From positions 90,231,777-90,295,776 of the forward strand of contig NC_083338.1 in assembly GCF_019175385.1 (NCBI RefSeq): DNA of 64,000 bases. The letters run 5' to 3'. Each line of letters opens with the position of its first letter. The stretch's first letter is position 1. Under the pieces are notes generated by a model. It had not been told where the DNA came from and did no database searches. It worked only from the letters and a program-made list of their open reading frames with translations. The position numbers and the translations under genes are program-made. This DNA is from Lycium barbarum. Its lineage: Eukaryota; Streptophyta; Magnoliopsida; Solanales; Solanaceae. Shown one piece after another: positions 33,046 to 45,420 of the stretch.

Positions 33046-35193
33046 TGTCATGACCCAAGCCGACGAGTCATGACGAGTGCCTGACCACTACTGACCAAGC
33101 ACCCCTATACTTGTACCTGAAGCTCACTAGCAAATACGCTGGCCCATACACAACTGATATCTGAATTATATTGACTCATATAAGAACAATATCATCATAT
33201 ATGAATCAAGAACCATCAACTATCGGTGCACCTATATATATATTAAAAATAACAATGCAAGCCGACTAGGCTGCCACATATGTTGTACAACAAAAGAGTA
33301 AGAGCCGACGGGGCTACATCAAATGTCAGCTACGTACAACTGTCTACAGACCTCTAATAGAACAGAAAGCTATAAAAAGAACGGGACAGGGCCCCACCAT
33401 GCCCATTTATACATATACATCTCAAAATAGCAAACCAAAATGGACTGCAGCTTCGGATCAAGTGGATCACGCTGACTATAGTTGAATGAAGGTCCTACTG
33501 TACTGGACCTTCTGTCTGTCTACCTGTACCTGCGGGTATGAACGCAGCCCCCCGAACAATAGGGAGTCAGTACGGATAATGTACCGAGCATGTAAGGCAT
33601 AAGAGTAACATATACATAAGAATCATGAAGGAAATATGAAACTCATAAGCTAAACTGACTGTCTGAATGCACCTGTATGACTGAATATCTGAACATATCT
33701 GTATAACTCTGCTGAACTGAAAATGCCTCTGAGGGAGAATGATTTGCATTGGTCATAATATAATTGATAGTGCCGAGGAACGAACGACCCGATCCATATC
33801 CCATCTAATAATGCCGAGGAATGTATGACCCGATCCATATATCATCATCACTGTATACCAGTTGATCATGTGGTAATGCGTATATAACGCCTATCCCTTT
33901 CCCCATACCCCATATACATACAATAAAAGCGAGTATAACGCCTTCTGGTCACGGGTCAATGCGCATATATATAAATGAATGCAATACATAAGTGTAAGCT
34001 AACATTATCACTATACAAAATCTCAAGAACTATGAACAGAAGGAACAATCATAACAAGGGGTATAGGATCATCAAAGACTGAGGTACTCCTAGTGCTTCT
34101 AAGAATAGAGTAGTATGGAAGCTCATTTACACGTTTGTTCGCTCATATCATAAGATCATGCCAAAATAAAAGAAATGACAGCCTTAACATACCTTGAAGT
34201 GTACCTAATCATCCAACTTCTACTTCTCGAACTTGTAAGTCTACAATCAAGATAACATAGGCCATAATTAGACTATTTACCTCACTTACTAACCATTTTA
34301 AGTACAAAAAGAACTTAACGAATTGCAGACAACATTTCCCTTATAAACTTAACAATCCTTCAACTTCCAATTCAATCCAACATCAACCACAATATCAAAA
34401 ACAACAATATCAACACTTACATATCAAGATATAATCAAATCCATTCCGAATTATCTCTTTAAATGGCCCCTAATCACAATCTTACCCTTCATCAACTTAC
34501 CACTTCTATTACTATCTTCCCTTTACTTAAAACCACTAAAACTCTTAGTAATTAACTTAAATACAAATGTAGGAATCATATACATACCTTAAAGGGTATA
34601 GGACTCCAAGGATCAAACGCCAACTCAAATTCCAAAGCTCAACAAATTTGATGAAACCCTAGGAACAACCTTTTTCTTCACTAGCTCGGGTTCACGAGGT
34701 TCGGATCTTACTAAATCTTCACTAAATCAATGGAAGATATTGAAAGGAACATTTGAGGGTTTTCGCGGGTTTAGAAATGGGGAAAAATGAAGAATAAATC
34801 ATGGGACTTCATATTTATAGTTGGAGCTAGAAAGTTCCAGTAGTGCAGTTCAACGAGCGGGTCGACGACCGGTTGACGTGTCGACGGCCCGTCGACTTGC
34901 TCTATCAATTTCCACTTGGAGTTTTAGAGACGGTGTCATGGTTGACGGTGCGGAACGACGGTCTGTTGACATGTCGACGGCCTGTTGATAATGACTAATT
35001 TCTGCATATTTTTCTGAGTCATTCCATTTCTCATCGATTCGATTCGTTTAACTCCTAATCCTGTAAATTGCAAGGAACACATGCTGGTACTTTGGTACAT
35101 AGGGTAAGACACTTAATATCTTAAAACTCGGGTACAGATCTCCATTCCAGTGGTATACTCAACTAGGAACCACAGGTTATCTTACAACTAACA
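33046..35193 (-). repeat. 3' LTR of element D
   Basis: 2148 bp, TGTCATGACCC...CAACTAACA. TATA box CTATAAATAT (minus, 34811-34820). Splice-donor-like AAGGTATGT has GT at 34587-34586, about 230 nt downstream of it. Directly upstream of the TATA box is a cluster of GTCGACGG-type units (34856-34990). Confidence 0.88.
34856..34990 (-). repeat. GTCGAC-type palindromic cluster upstream of the D TATA box
   Basis: Several GTCGACGG/CCGTCGAC and GTTGACG units. The best palindrome has arms GTCGACG/CGTCGAC (34880-34896). Sequence differs from, but position matches, the clusters in B, C and F. Confidence 0.6.
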
Positions 35194-35245
35194 TTCTCCC
35201 TCCCCCACCCCCTCCCCCCCTAAAAAACATTCATCCTCGAATGTT
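35194..35245 (-). promoter_or_regulatory. Long polypurine tract and hairpin of element D
   Basis: About 27 bases that are pyrimidine on the plus strand except for a single A (35194-35220), roughly twice the length of the other PPTs here. The hairpin arms AACATTCA/CGAATGTT (35226-35245) carry one mismatch, consistent with a G-U pair. Confidence 0.75.
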
Positions 35246-35260
35246 CATATAAGTCGTGGG

Positions 35261-36330
35261 CTATGAAATTTTTGGTAGAGTCTCCCCTGTAAATATACCC
35301 ATCCAACCTGTACACCGCAACCCAAAATAATGCCACACAGGGACATATGCTAAAATATACAACACCATGGCCTTACACGACCAATCACAATAACTGTAAA
35401 TGAAACTAATACCTAGGGAAGATGATGCCTCAAACTGAGCCTTTTGAGATGACAGAAATAAATACGGGTATTTAGCCTTCATTTCCTCTTCTGCTTCCCA
35501 AGTCATTTCCTCAACATTATTATTTCTCCAGAGTACTTTAACAGAAGCCCCATCCTTAGTTGGCAATCGACGAACCTGTCTATCCAATATAGCCACTGGG
35601 ATCTCTTCGTATAATAACTGCTCGATCACCTAGATATCATCTACCGGTATAATTCTCGAGGGATATCCTATACACTTACGGAGCATGGACACATGGAATA
35701 CTGGATGTAAAGACTCCAACTCAGAAGGTAATTCCAGCTCATACGCTACCTTACCCACTGTAGGAATGATTTTATGTGGCCCAATATATCGAGGTCTTAG
35801 CTTACCTTTCTTGCCAAATCTCATCACCCCCTTCATAGGTGAGATCTTCATGAAGATCCAATCTCCTACCTCGACCACTACCTTGCATCGCCGATTATCT
35901 GCATAGGATTTTTGTCTACTACGTGCCGCTAGTAACCTTTCTCGAATCATTCTCACTTGGTCAATCGCTTGCTGTATTAAGTCTGGGCCTATTAACTGAT
36001 TTTCTCCAAAATCAAACCATCCTATAGGTGATCAACATGTCCGCCCGTATAAAGCCTAATAAGGAGCCATCTGGATACTAGAATGCTAACTGTTATTATA
36101 TGAAAACTCAATAAGGGGCAAATAATCATCTCAGTTACCTCGAAAGTCAATCACACAAGCCCTCACATATTCTCAAGTGTCTGTATAATACGCTCCGCTT
36201 TTCCATCTGTCTAAGGATGAAATGCAGTACTAAGACTCACCTGAGTCCCCAATCCATTCTGAAAAGATCTCCAGAAGTTAGCTGTGAACTACGCTCCTCT
36301 AGCTGATATACAGGCTGTAGGAACATGTAG
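35261..36330 (-). pseudogene. pol: Integrase C terminus and chromodomain of element D, truncated
   Basis: 35956-35630 encodes the end of integrase with GPY-like RYIGPHKI and the linker [14 protein letters not shown]. After an in-frame TAG (Gln in family A, a CAG-to-TAG change) 35629-35261 continues with ILDRQVRR and a chromodomain ([20 protein letters not shown]). Beyond 35956 the integrase DNA match continues with stops to about 36330. Confidence 0.88.
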
Positions 36331-36373
36331 CACTCCATAAATTCGAGTTAGGTGTGAATATGTAAAAATCTAG

Positions 36374-38247
36374 TGTTAGGATGATATTATATCTATATGA
36401 ATCCATTCTTGATGAATTTGGGTGGAAGATGGTCGTTTTGAAGTCAAACCAACAATTGAAGTTCTTAAAGGCTCTCAAATTCTCTTAAGTTTTGGTAGGT
36501 CTGTCTTCCGGGAAATTTTCATGAAACTGTGTTGCGAATTTGGAAACACTTCCTAGATGAAATTTTTATATCTTTGAAATAGCTTTCCAATGGTAGGTTG
36601 CCCAGCCCGAGCAAAGTTATGTACAAAAAGTTATGTCCGTTTTACTGAAGCGCACAAAAGCTGGAGATTTCGCCCAAAATACGAAGTACGGGACGTCTTT
36701 TAAAGTACAAGGCATCCTTTTAGGATGTACTTCTTTCATTTCTGGCAAAAAATTGGGTTTAAAATGGGTATGGTCTTATTTTGTTCCTATTTTTTTCATC
36801 CTCCCAAACCGTAAGGACGAAAATCATTCCTCCAAGTCTTCAAATCAAACGTAAGAACACCCTTAACATTACTAATCCATTCTAACATCAAACCCATGAT
36901 CCTTAACATGATTTTTGTGTCCAAAACCTAGGGTTTGTAGCATAATTCTCCCCAATGTGATTTAAGCTAAGGTTTGGGCGTTCTACATTAGGAAAGTGAA
37001 TTGTTAAACTTTGTTGAATGTATTAAGCTATGTCTCTTTTGAACATACTCTTTCAATAGGTTTTTTTTGAACTCTTTGGTTGCGACTTGTATGTCTCTTT
37101 CAAAATCATTTTTTGATTATAAAGGTCATTTGTATGTCTCTCTTTTAAAAACTTATTTTGAATGAAAATTACTTTTGAAACTATTGTTGGAAGTATAAAT
37201 TTTATTCAAGATTCTTTAATGAATGAAAGGAAAAGTAATTTTTTTTTATGTTTCTTGAACTCCAATTCATGTCTAAATGAGTTTTAACGTGTGTGAGGGG
37301 ACAACCCCACATTAAACTTAGATTGCAACAAACCCTATATATGTATGTGATATTGTGAAAGTTTTCCTCTATAAGAGATGCTTAATATTGATGGTTAAGG
37401 GTTGGTAATGATATTCTCATTGATGAATTAGGACATGGAAATCTTTTGTAAAGAAGTTATGCGTTTTCAAAGCATTAGTTGGAATGACTTATTCTTTCAA
37501 TATGGCATAATGAACCGTAATGACAAGTTGACTATAAAGATGATTTGTATGTCTCTTTTAAAAATCCTTTTTAACTATGAAGGTGATTTTTATGTCTATA
37601 TTTCAAATTTTGTCTTATCATGTATATCTAGATTTTCCCAAAAATCTTTCTTGAAGTATGTCTACATTCCAAAAATCATCTTTTCTGTCTACTTGTGAAG
37701 TACGCTTATATTGTGAAAGCATGAATTGTATTTGAGAATCCTTCCTTGATTGTTTGTATAAGTTATAACTCTTGTTTGGTGGAATTTATTTTGGGATTAA
37801 AGATGATTTCTTTTAGACAAGGTCATGCATGTGTAGGGTCAAGCCCACATCGAACCTTATACGAACTATACTACTTTGTGAAAAGCGCTTTTCCCATTAT
37901 TGGATGATTGAACTTAATCTTCTAAAGGGTGGACCTTAAACTTGGTTTTTTGTTGAATGGGTTTCTTGAACTTGAAATTGAAAAAGATATTTGAATAAGA
38001 TTCTAAATCGGTTATGACTTGAAATGCCTCTATTTTGAGATAATGACTTGATAAGTGAGATTCGGCTCTAAGTCATAATTGATGATTCGGTAATATGCCA
38101 TGATTTGTATTTCGTTGGTGTTTGGGCCTGTTAGAGGCAAATATTGAAACTTGCGGGTTCAAATATTGTTATTGCATCTTTTAGGTTCTTCCGATGTTGT
38201 TGACGTCGGATGCCGGTCACGTCTAGGGTGGGTTTTGGGGTGTGACA
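36374..38247 (+). repeat. 5' LTR of element E, plus orientation
   Basis: The right end is secure: GGTGTGACA is followed 4 bases later by a perfect PBS. The left end (TGTTAGG at 36374) is my best guess; 36331-36373 could belong to either D or E. A donor-like GTAAGA occurs at 36851. No clear TATA box was found. Confidence 0.65.
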
Positions 38248-38251
38248 AGCT

Positions 38252-38264
38252 TGGTATCAGAGCC
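38252..38264 (+). promoter_or_regulatory. Primer binding site of element E
   Basis: TGGTATCAGAGCC, 13 bases matching the initiator tRNA-Met complement, on the plus strand. Confidence 0.92.
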
Positions 38265-39510
38265 TAGGTTTAAATGTGTCCTACGAGTTGTCTGTGTCTG
38301 TGGAGCTGTGTCTAGTGGAGTCTTCCTTGTGCAGCCTAATCACTTACATGATCGAAAGACTACCAGGGCATTTATAGGTGTTTCTCACTCTTCTTTATTC
38401 TAGATTGTGCTATAGATCTTGAACTACCGTTAGGATCACTCTGACGTGTCCGATAATTCGTGCCCCGCATAAATGGCTTTAAATCATGCGAGGACTGCTA
38501 ATTAGGGAAACCATGGTGCTTCTAACTCATCGTCTGGTGGATGAGCCGCTAGGGTCACTAACCGTACCACTGCTGGGGTCGAGAATGGTAATTCGTGGGT
38601 TGGGTTTGCCGAGCAATAAGAGAATTGGAAGGGAGAAGAGAGGCTAGATAGGGAACAAGGTAAGAAGGCTCGATCCGCGGGTGGTTTCACTGGTTCGTAT
38701 AATGGAGGGCAACGGAAAGGAAATTCATCACCTCAACAGTTTGTTTCTCAGTCTAATATAGGCGTTCCATCTGGTTGACAAGGTCAAAGGAACAATGATC
38801 AAAACAGATATTCGCAAGGTAGTAACCGACAAGCATTGTGGAATTAGAGGTCATAGCAAGAAATATTGTAGGAAGTGGCTTCGTGGAATAACTAACTCTT
38901 CAGGCCAAAGGAATAATCCGTCTGATGGTAATGATAACAACAGACCTAATGCTCGTGGTAATGGGGCTGGTAAAACAGTTGTTAACACCGCTAATGAGGG
39001 ACAAGCTCTACTTTATAGTTTGATAGGGAGACGGCAGAAGATCCTGATGCCGGGGTTACAGGTATTCTTACTATATGTTCTTTTGAAGTGTATTCGCTGA
39101 TCGATTCAAGTTTGACTCTTTCTTATATAACTCAATATCTTGCCCTTGATAGTTTTGTGTGGAAGTCGAACAATTGTTGACACCCTTTTTCTATGAATAC
39201 CCTTGCGTCTTTATTATCGCTTCTATAATGCATAAAGTCTGCATCGTTATAGTTAAGGGCCGTGAGATTACTTTTGATGTGTTTGAAATAGAAATGATGA
39301 ACTGTGATGTGATTTTTGGGGATAGACTATCTTTTCGAGTTTTATGAAACTCTGGATTGTCAATCATAATTAGTTAGGCTTGAATTTGCTGAGGGACTCG
39401 TTATAGAGTGAAAACGTGGTATTGCTAAAACCTCGGGGTAGACTAATGTCATATCTTAAGACTTGTGGGACGAACTCGAAGGGGGCGTAGTTCTAACTAG
39501 TTGTTGTAGC
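38265..39510 (+). pseudogene. gag: Decayed gag-protease of element E, interrupted by family F
   Basis: A leader of about 240 bases contains GTGTCTAG.GGAGTCTT sequence also seen (minus strand) in A and F leaders. Translated plus-strand fragments then show a Gly/Ser/Gln-rich hinge (about 38640-38790), a zinc-knuckle remnant (CGIRGHSKKYC near 38840, first Cys lost), and a protease (IDSS.TLSYITQYLA near 39100, ending EIEMMNCDVIFG near 39320). Stops and frameshifts are frequent. Only about 390 bases separate PBS and hinge, too few for a capsid, so the capsid region seems absent. The frame runs on to 39510, where the F array begins, and resumes at 60079. Confidence 0.75.
39506..39510. repeat. Target site duplication, left copy, of the F array
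   Basis: GTAGC, identical to 60079-60083 on the far side of the array. Confidence 0.85.
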
Positions 39511-40225
39511 TGTCACGACCCAACTAGGGGCCGTGACGGGTACCCGGGGCTAACCGCCGAGCACCGTTCGTACTATTACTTCTTAGGCTTATTTAACAAC
39601 CATTTATCCAATTCATGCTCGATTTATAAGAAAACCCGTTTTCCTTTAAAACATAATGATTTTATACACATGAGCCCTTAGGCTAGCAAAATAATATATA
39701 TGCATATATTTACACAATGACCACTTCGTGAAACCACATGACCCACATTGAGTATCTATGAGTCTTTATGAAATGGCATCTAAAATTGTAAACAAAAGAA
39801 TCATCATAGGCACCTCCGGGAAAATGGAGGGCTCTCAGTCAGCTAACAACCTCTAAGAATCCGGAGCAAGATATCCTCCCTGTCTACCTGTGGGCATGAA
39901 CACAGCGTCCAAAGAAAACAGACGTCAGTACGAATATTGTACTGAGTATGTAAAGAAGGAATGAAATAGATAAACATAATAGAAAGGTCAGGAATCATGA
40001 GACAAAGATATAACCTGTACAAGTTCCATAGACAATCATATTACTTACATATATCACATTTTACGAAATCATAATATACACGTCATCACATCTCATACAT
40101 CATCGCGTACGTCATTATATACATCCTCACATCATAGTCTGTATCGTTCCCCGCATCCGGGTATCCCTCATATGCCGCCCACTAGTGGTGATCATGCCCG
40201 GCCCTCTAGGCTCGGTTGAAACATA

Positions 40226-40333
40226 GCAGCCCGCATTAGCGGTGACATGCCCGGCCATATAGGTGCGGTGGAATTTTACGCAGCCCGCATTAGCAGTGAC
40301 ATGCCCGGCCATATAGGCGCGGTGGAATCATAT
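40226..40333. repeat. 54-bp tandem duplication private to LTR F1
   Basis: Two units beginning GCAGCCCGCATTAGC that differ at a few bases. LTRs F2 and F3 have one unit. Confidence 0.9.
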
Positions 40334-41617
40334 CATCATAACATCAATCATAACACATCACTATTTTACATCTCATTCCATAGCATCATGTTATCATTTC
40401 TTAGTACTCCATGTATCCCATAGTCGTATTGCAGGTTAGCATTATTCATCATCTTATTGTCATAGCATATATTAGCAATAAGAGCATACATTAGGCTCCA
40501 AGGCACCACACTATATCGGGGTGACGTAAGGTCGTGAACCCCCGATTGTATTATGGACATTCATGAGTATCGTGCCTCGCCTTGAAGGGAATAAAACATA
40601 AGACGAGCGTTAACAATAATAACATCATTGGCATTGTAGGAGTATCGTGCCACAATTTCTTGAATCTCTATACTCTAGCTCATTGTCATCATTATCAAGC
40701 TCATAGGTGAGTTAATATATGGAAGGACTCATAAGATTCATCTGATAGAGGGATTATGGAAAACTTGAGAGATTCATGCCTTTGAAAGAAGAGTTAAGCC
40801 TCACATACCTTTCTCGTTTAAGCAATCTAGCGATCGCTTATTCTCCTTCAACGTCACGCTTCTACCTTCAAAAGAGGATTCGTACTAACATTAGTCAATC
40901 AACTATATGAACACACTACTATTTCTAGAGAAAATTGGGCAGCACTTCTCTTGTTTATACTACTCTTCCCATATTCCATATCAACTCCCAACACTCGCAA
41001 CAATAATCACAATGTAGCAATTAACAATCATCATTCATATACAATGACCAGGATCCACCATTTCTCTTGGTTTCCCCACATTTATGGTTTTGGTTTCACT
41101 ATCATATTTCCTCATGTATCACACTTTAATCATGGTCTACATGCCATTTATAACGTATTCATACTCACAACACACTAACATTTATGATTCAATTCAACTA
41201 CCATTCACTCAAGGCACTATTCACTCATGAATGACCCATTTGCTATGCTTTTCAACCATTCGGGTATCTTAACCTTCCAATACCTTAAACAACATGAAAT
41301 GGTCATGAAACTTACATTGGATAATGGTTGAACAAGTCTTAAGTGGAGTTTCTCCCCTAGCACCAAAACCCTATCTCACCTCCTTTGGTTTTCTTTGATG
41401 AAGATGAACTTTACTTGGGTTTCACACTCTTGTTTTCATGAACTAAGTGTTGTTGATCATGGATTCTCTTTGAATCTTAGTGGATGAGTGATAAGGAATA
41501 TTCTAGAGTTTTCTTGAAGAGAGGAGAGGGGATATAAAATTAAAAATGAGTGAAAAAGGTCCCTTACACTTAAACTTAAAAGCTGATTTTTGTGAACAGT
41601 GGTCGGGGTGTACAGTG

Positions 41618-41885
41618 GCCGTAAACCCAGTTTACGGGCCGTATTCTGGTTTACGGTCCGTCCTTCATGGCCGTATTTAAGCATATCAGGAACAGAAAGG
41701 TTTGCTGTAAGTCATGGTGGTTTACGGTCACAGTTTACGGGTCGTATTTTAATTTACGGTCCGCATTTTTGGTCGTATTTTACCATTTCAACATTTGACA
41801 GAAAGTTGAAGTTTTGATAGTTGGAAGACGATGGCATTTTACGGTCCGTAAATCACTTTACGGGCCGTATTTTGTTTTACGACCA
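41618..41885 (-). repeat. TTTACGG(G/T)CCGTA palindromic array in F LTR U3
   Basis: About a dozen full or half units of TTTACGGKCCGTA in 270 bp, immediately upstream of the TATA box in element orientation. Repeated at 52256-52522 (F2) and, more eroded, at 59743-60009 (F3). Confidence 0.8.
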
Positions 41886-41951
41886 CTGTGTCGAAATGCA
41901 AATCTGCAACTTTTCACTGTACGTTCACGGGGAAATTTCCGTGGTGTAACA

Positions 41952-41988
41952 CTCTCCCCCCCTTTTGGAACATTCGTCCTCGAATGTT
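41952..41988 (-). promoter_or_regulatory. Polypurine tract and hairpin, F copy 1
   Basis: Minus-strand purine run 41952-41966 next to LTR F1; perfect 8-bp arms AACATTCG/CGAATGTT at 41969-41988. Confidence 0.85.
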
Positions 41989-42151
41989 AAACACTCGAAA
42001 TTCTACGAAAATTTCTCCAGATTTTCCCTGTAACTTGGCACTACCAACCTGCCACAACCCATAATATCATCGTCTCACATGGCTACATCACAATAGCAAC
42101 ATACCTATGGCCACACACGACCACAAGCATAAAAATTAAAGTATACATACC

Positions 42152-45100
42152 TTACCTTGTCGGCGTTTCATCTTGGATCTCTCCTGGGGGTTGGAATAAG
42201 TGTGGATACTTAGACTTCATACTCTCTTCTACTTCCCAAGTCATTTCTTCCCGATTGTTGTTTCGCCACAATACTTTGACCGACGCTATCTCTTTATTTC
42301 GAAGTTTTCGCACTTGCCTATCTAGGATGGCAATAGGCACCTCTTCATAAATTATCTTTTCCGTTATTTGCACATCGTCTATAGGGATAATTTTTGTAGG
42401 ATGTCCAACACACTTGCGGAGCATCGAGACATGAAAGACTGGATGGACTGATTCAAGCTCGGAAGGCAATTCCAATTCATAGGACACCTAACCCACCTTG
42501 CGGATGATTTTGTAGGGTCCAATGTATCTAGTACTTAACTTCCCTTTCTTGGCAAATCTCATCACCCCTTTCATTGGTGACACTTTTAAAAATACCCAAT
42601 CATCGACTTGAAATTCCAAATCTCGTTGGCGGTTGTCCGCATAGGACATTTGGCGACTTTGGGCTGTCAACAACCGATCTCGAATCACCTTGACCTTTTC
42701 TACTGCTTGTTGAATCAATTCGGGGCCTATTAATTTTACTTCTCCTATTTCTAACCATCCAATTGGAGATCTACATTTCCTTCCATATAAAGCTTCATAT
42801 GGAGCCATTTGTATACTAGAATGATAGCTATTGTTGTATGCAAACTCAATTAATGGCAAATGATCATCCCAACTACCACCGAAATCTAGTACACACGCTC
42901 GTAGCATATCTTCCAAGATTTTAATGGTACACTTGGCCTGCCCATCAGTTTGCGGATGGAATGTCGTGCTAAACTTCACTCGCGTGCCCAAACCTTCTTG
43001 AAAAGACTTCCAGAACGTAGCTGTGAACTGTGCTCCTCTATCTGTGATAATAGACAATGGAATACCATGGAGTTGCAAGATTTCTTTGAGATACAGTCTT
43101 GCATAGTCTTCTGCTGAGTACGTGGTTCTAACTGGAAGAAAATGGGCTGCTTTTGTCAACCTATCCATGATCGCCCATATAGAATCATATTTGCTACGAG
43201 AACGAGGTAATCCCACGATGAAATCCATGTTGATCACTTCCCATTTCCAAGTGGATATTCCTATCGCTTGCAATAAGCCTCCCGACTTTTGATGCTCAGC
43301 TTTTACTTGCTGGAAATTTGGACATTGTGCTACCAATTCTGCTTTGTCTATCTTCATGCCTCCCCACCAATACATCATCTTGAGATCATGATACATTTTG
43401 GTTGCGCCTGGATGAATAGAATACCGGGAACAATGTGCTCCTTCTAGAATTCGTTGGCGTAATTTCGCCACATTCGGCACACATAACCTGCTTCGGTACC
43501 TAAGAATCCCATCAATAGAAACTTAAAACGGAGACTTTTATTTCTCGTAAGATGTGTCTCTATAACGACATAACCGAGGATCTTCATACTATCGTTCTTT
43601 CACTTCCATGTCCAAGGACGAAACTGTGGAGTCTTTGATACTAAAACCTGCATCACCCGAATCAAGTACACGCACTCCGAGATTAGCCAATCGATGAAGT
43701 TCTTGAACCATCTCTTTCCTTTCTGGAGGGACTTCACATAAACTGCCCATTGATCGGCGGCTAAGTGCATCGGCTACTACATTCGCCTTCCCGGGGTGGT
43801 ATAAAATGTTAACATCATAATCTTTTAACAATTCTAGCCACCGCCTCTGTCGGAAGTTCAACTCCCTTTGCTTGAAAATGTACTGGAGGCTCTTGTGATC
43901 TGTATAGATATCAACGTGCACACCGTACAAATAATGTCACCACATTTTTAAGGCATGAATGACCGCAGCCAATTCGAGATCATGAGTTGGATAATTATTT
44001 TCATGTTTCCGCAATTGTCTCGAAGCATATGCAATAACCTTACCATGCTGCATCAATACGCATCCCAATCCAACACCTGAAGCGTCACAATACACAACAT
44101 AGCCATCTGGCCCTTCTGGAAGTGTTAAAACTGGAGCTGAGGTCAACCTGTTTTTCAACTCTTAGAAACTGCGCTCACAAGCGTTATTCCATTGGAATTT
44201 AGCTGACTTCTGGGTTAGCTTCGTCAATGGGGCTGAAATAGATGAAAAGCTCTCTACGAATCTTCTATAATAATCTTCCAAACCCAGAAAGCTACGAACT
44301 TCTGTAGGTGTCGTAGGCCTTGGGCAAGTCTTCACAGCTTCAATTTTCTGAGTGTCGACTTGAATGCCATCATCTGAAATAACATGGCCCAGAAATGTTA
44401 CAGAATTTAGCCAAAACTCGCATTTTGAAAATTTTGCATACAATTCTCGGGGTCGAAGGCTGCCAAGAACCATTCTCAAATGATCTGCATGTTCTGATTC
44501 TGTGCGAGAATACACCAGAATATCATCAATAAATACTATCACAAATAGATCCAAGAGAGGCCTAAATACGTTGTTCATCAAATTCATAAATACAGCCAGA
44601 GCATTAGTCATCCCGAACGACATCACTCGGATTTCAAAATGGCCATATCTCGTTCTGAAGGCTGTCTTTCTAATATCTTCCTCTCTAACTCTTGCTTGAT
44701 GATAACCCGATCTCAAATCTATTTTTGAAAACCACTTGGCACCTTGCAATTGATCGAACAAATCATCAATCCTTGGAAGAGGATATATGTTCTTTATTGT
44801 CACCTTGTTCAATTGCCTATAGTCGATACATATTCGTAGAGATCCATCTTTCTTTCTCACAAACAAGACTGGTGCTCCCCATGGTGATGAACTGGGTCTA
44901 ATGAATCCTTTCTCGAGCAAGTCTTTCAGCTGTGCCTTTAGCTCTTTCAATTCTGCCGGAGCCATTCGATAAGGAGGGATAGAAATAGGCTTGGTGTCCG
45001 GCAATACATCAATAGCGAAATCAATTTCCCTTTCTGGTGGAAGACCTGGAAGTTCATTTGGGAATACATCTGGAAATTCATTCACTGCCGGAACTGACTG

Positions 45101-45420
45101 GAAAGTCGGCGACTTTGCCTCGGTGTCATGAACCCGAACTAAGTGACAAATATAGCCCTTGGCTATCATCTTCCTTGCCTTAAGGTAGGAAATAAACCTA
45201 CCCTTTGGGGATGCTGCATTACCCTTCCATTCAAGCACGGGCTCTCCCGGAAATTGGAATCGAACCACTTTTGTCCGGCAATCAACATTTTCATAGCACG
45301 AAGCCAACCAATCCATGCCCATGATTAGATCGAAATCTACCATTTCCAGCTAAATTAAATCAGCTTTGGTCTGACGATCACATATCACAATGACACAATT
45401 TCTATATACTTGTCTTGCTA
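42152..45420 (-). pseudogene. pol: pol, F copy 1, broken
   Basis: Segments: 45343-44162 (393 residues: PR/RT linker and RT with FIDDILVYS), 44158-43937 and 43930-43589 (RNase H with CDAS, DLELAAV, TDHKS, ADALS), 43480-42488 (integrase and GPY) and 42487-42152 (chromodomain to its natural end). Integrase is damaged at key residues: the second Cys of the zinc motif is Phe (CPNF) and the catalytic Glu is Lys (GQAK). Several stops separate the segments, and a 1-bp deletion near 45426 shifts the frame after the protease. Confidence 0.93.

Larger units (their letters stand above)
33046..36330 (-). mobile_element. Element D fragment (3' LTR and 3' part of pol), minus strand
   Basis: LTR 33046-35193, PPT, then chromodomain, GPY and C-terminal integrase coding sequence running to about 36330, where similarity to pol fades. 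Gag, PBS, RT and the 5' LTR are missing. It sits inside the LTR of C on its left; on its right it abuts element E through a short unassigned stretch (36331-36373). Confidence 0.85.
39511..41951 (-). repeat. LTR F1 (3' LTR of F copy 1)
   Basis: 2441 bp, TGTCACGACCC...GGTGTAACA. It contains a 54-bp tandem duplication (40226-40279, 40280-40333) present once in F2 and F3, which accounts exactly for its 54-bp excess over F2. TATA-like TTTTATATC (minus, 41531-41540). Donor-like GTAAGT has GT at about 41315-41314. Confidence 0.93.

Noticed and set aside
36331..36373. Assigning this stretch to integrase of D or to the E LTR
   Set aside because: Similarity to pol fades here and no TG edge is certain before 36374, so I left it unassigned.
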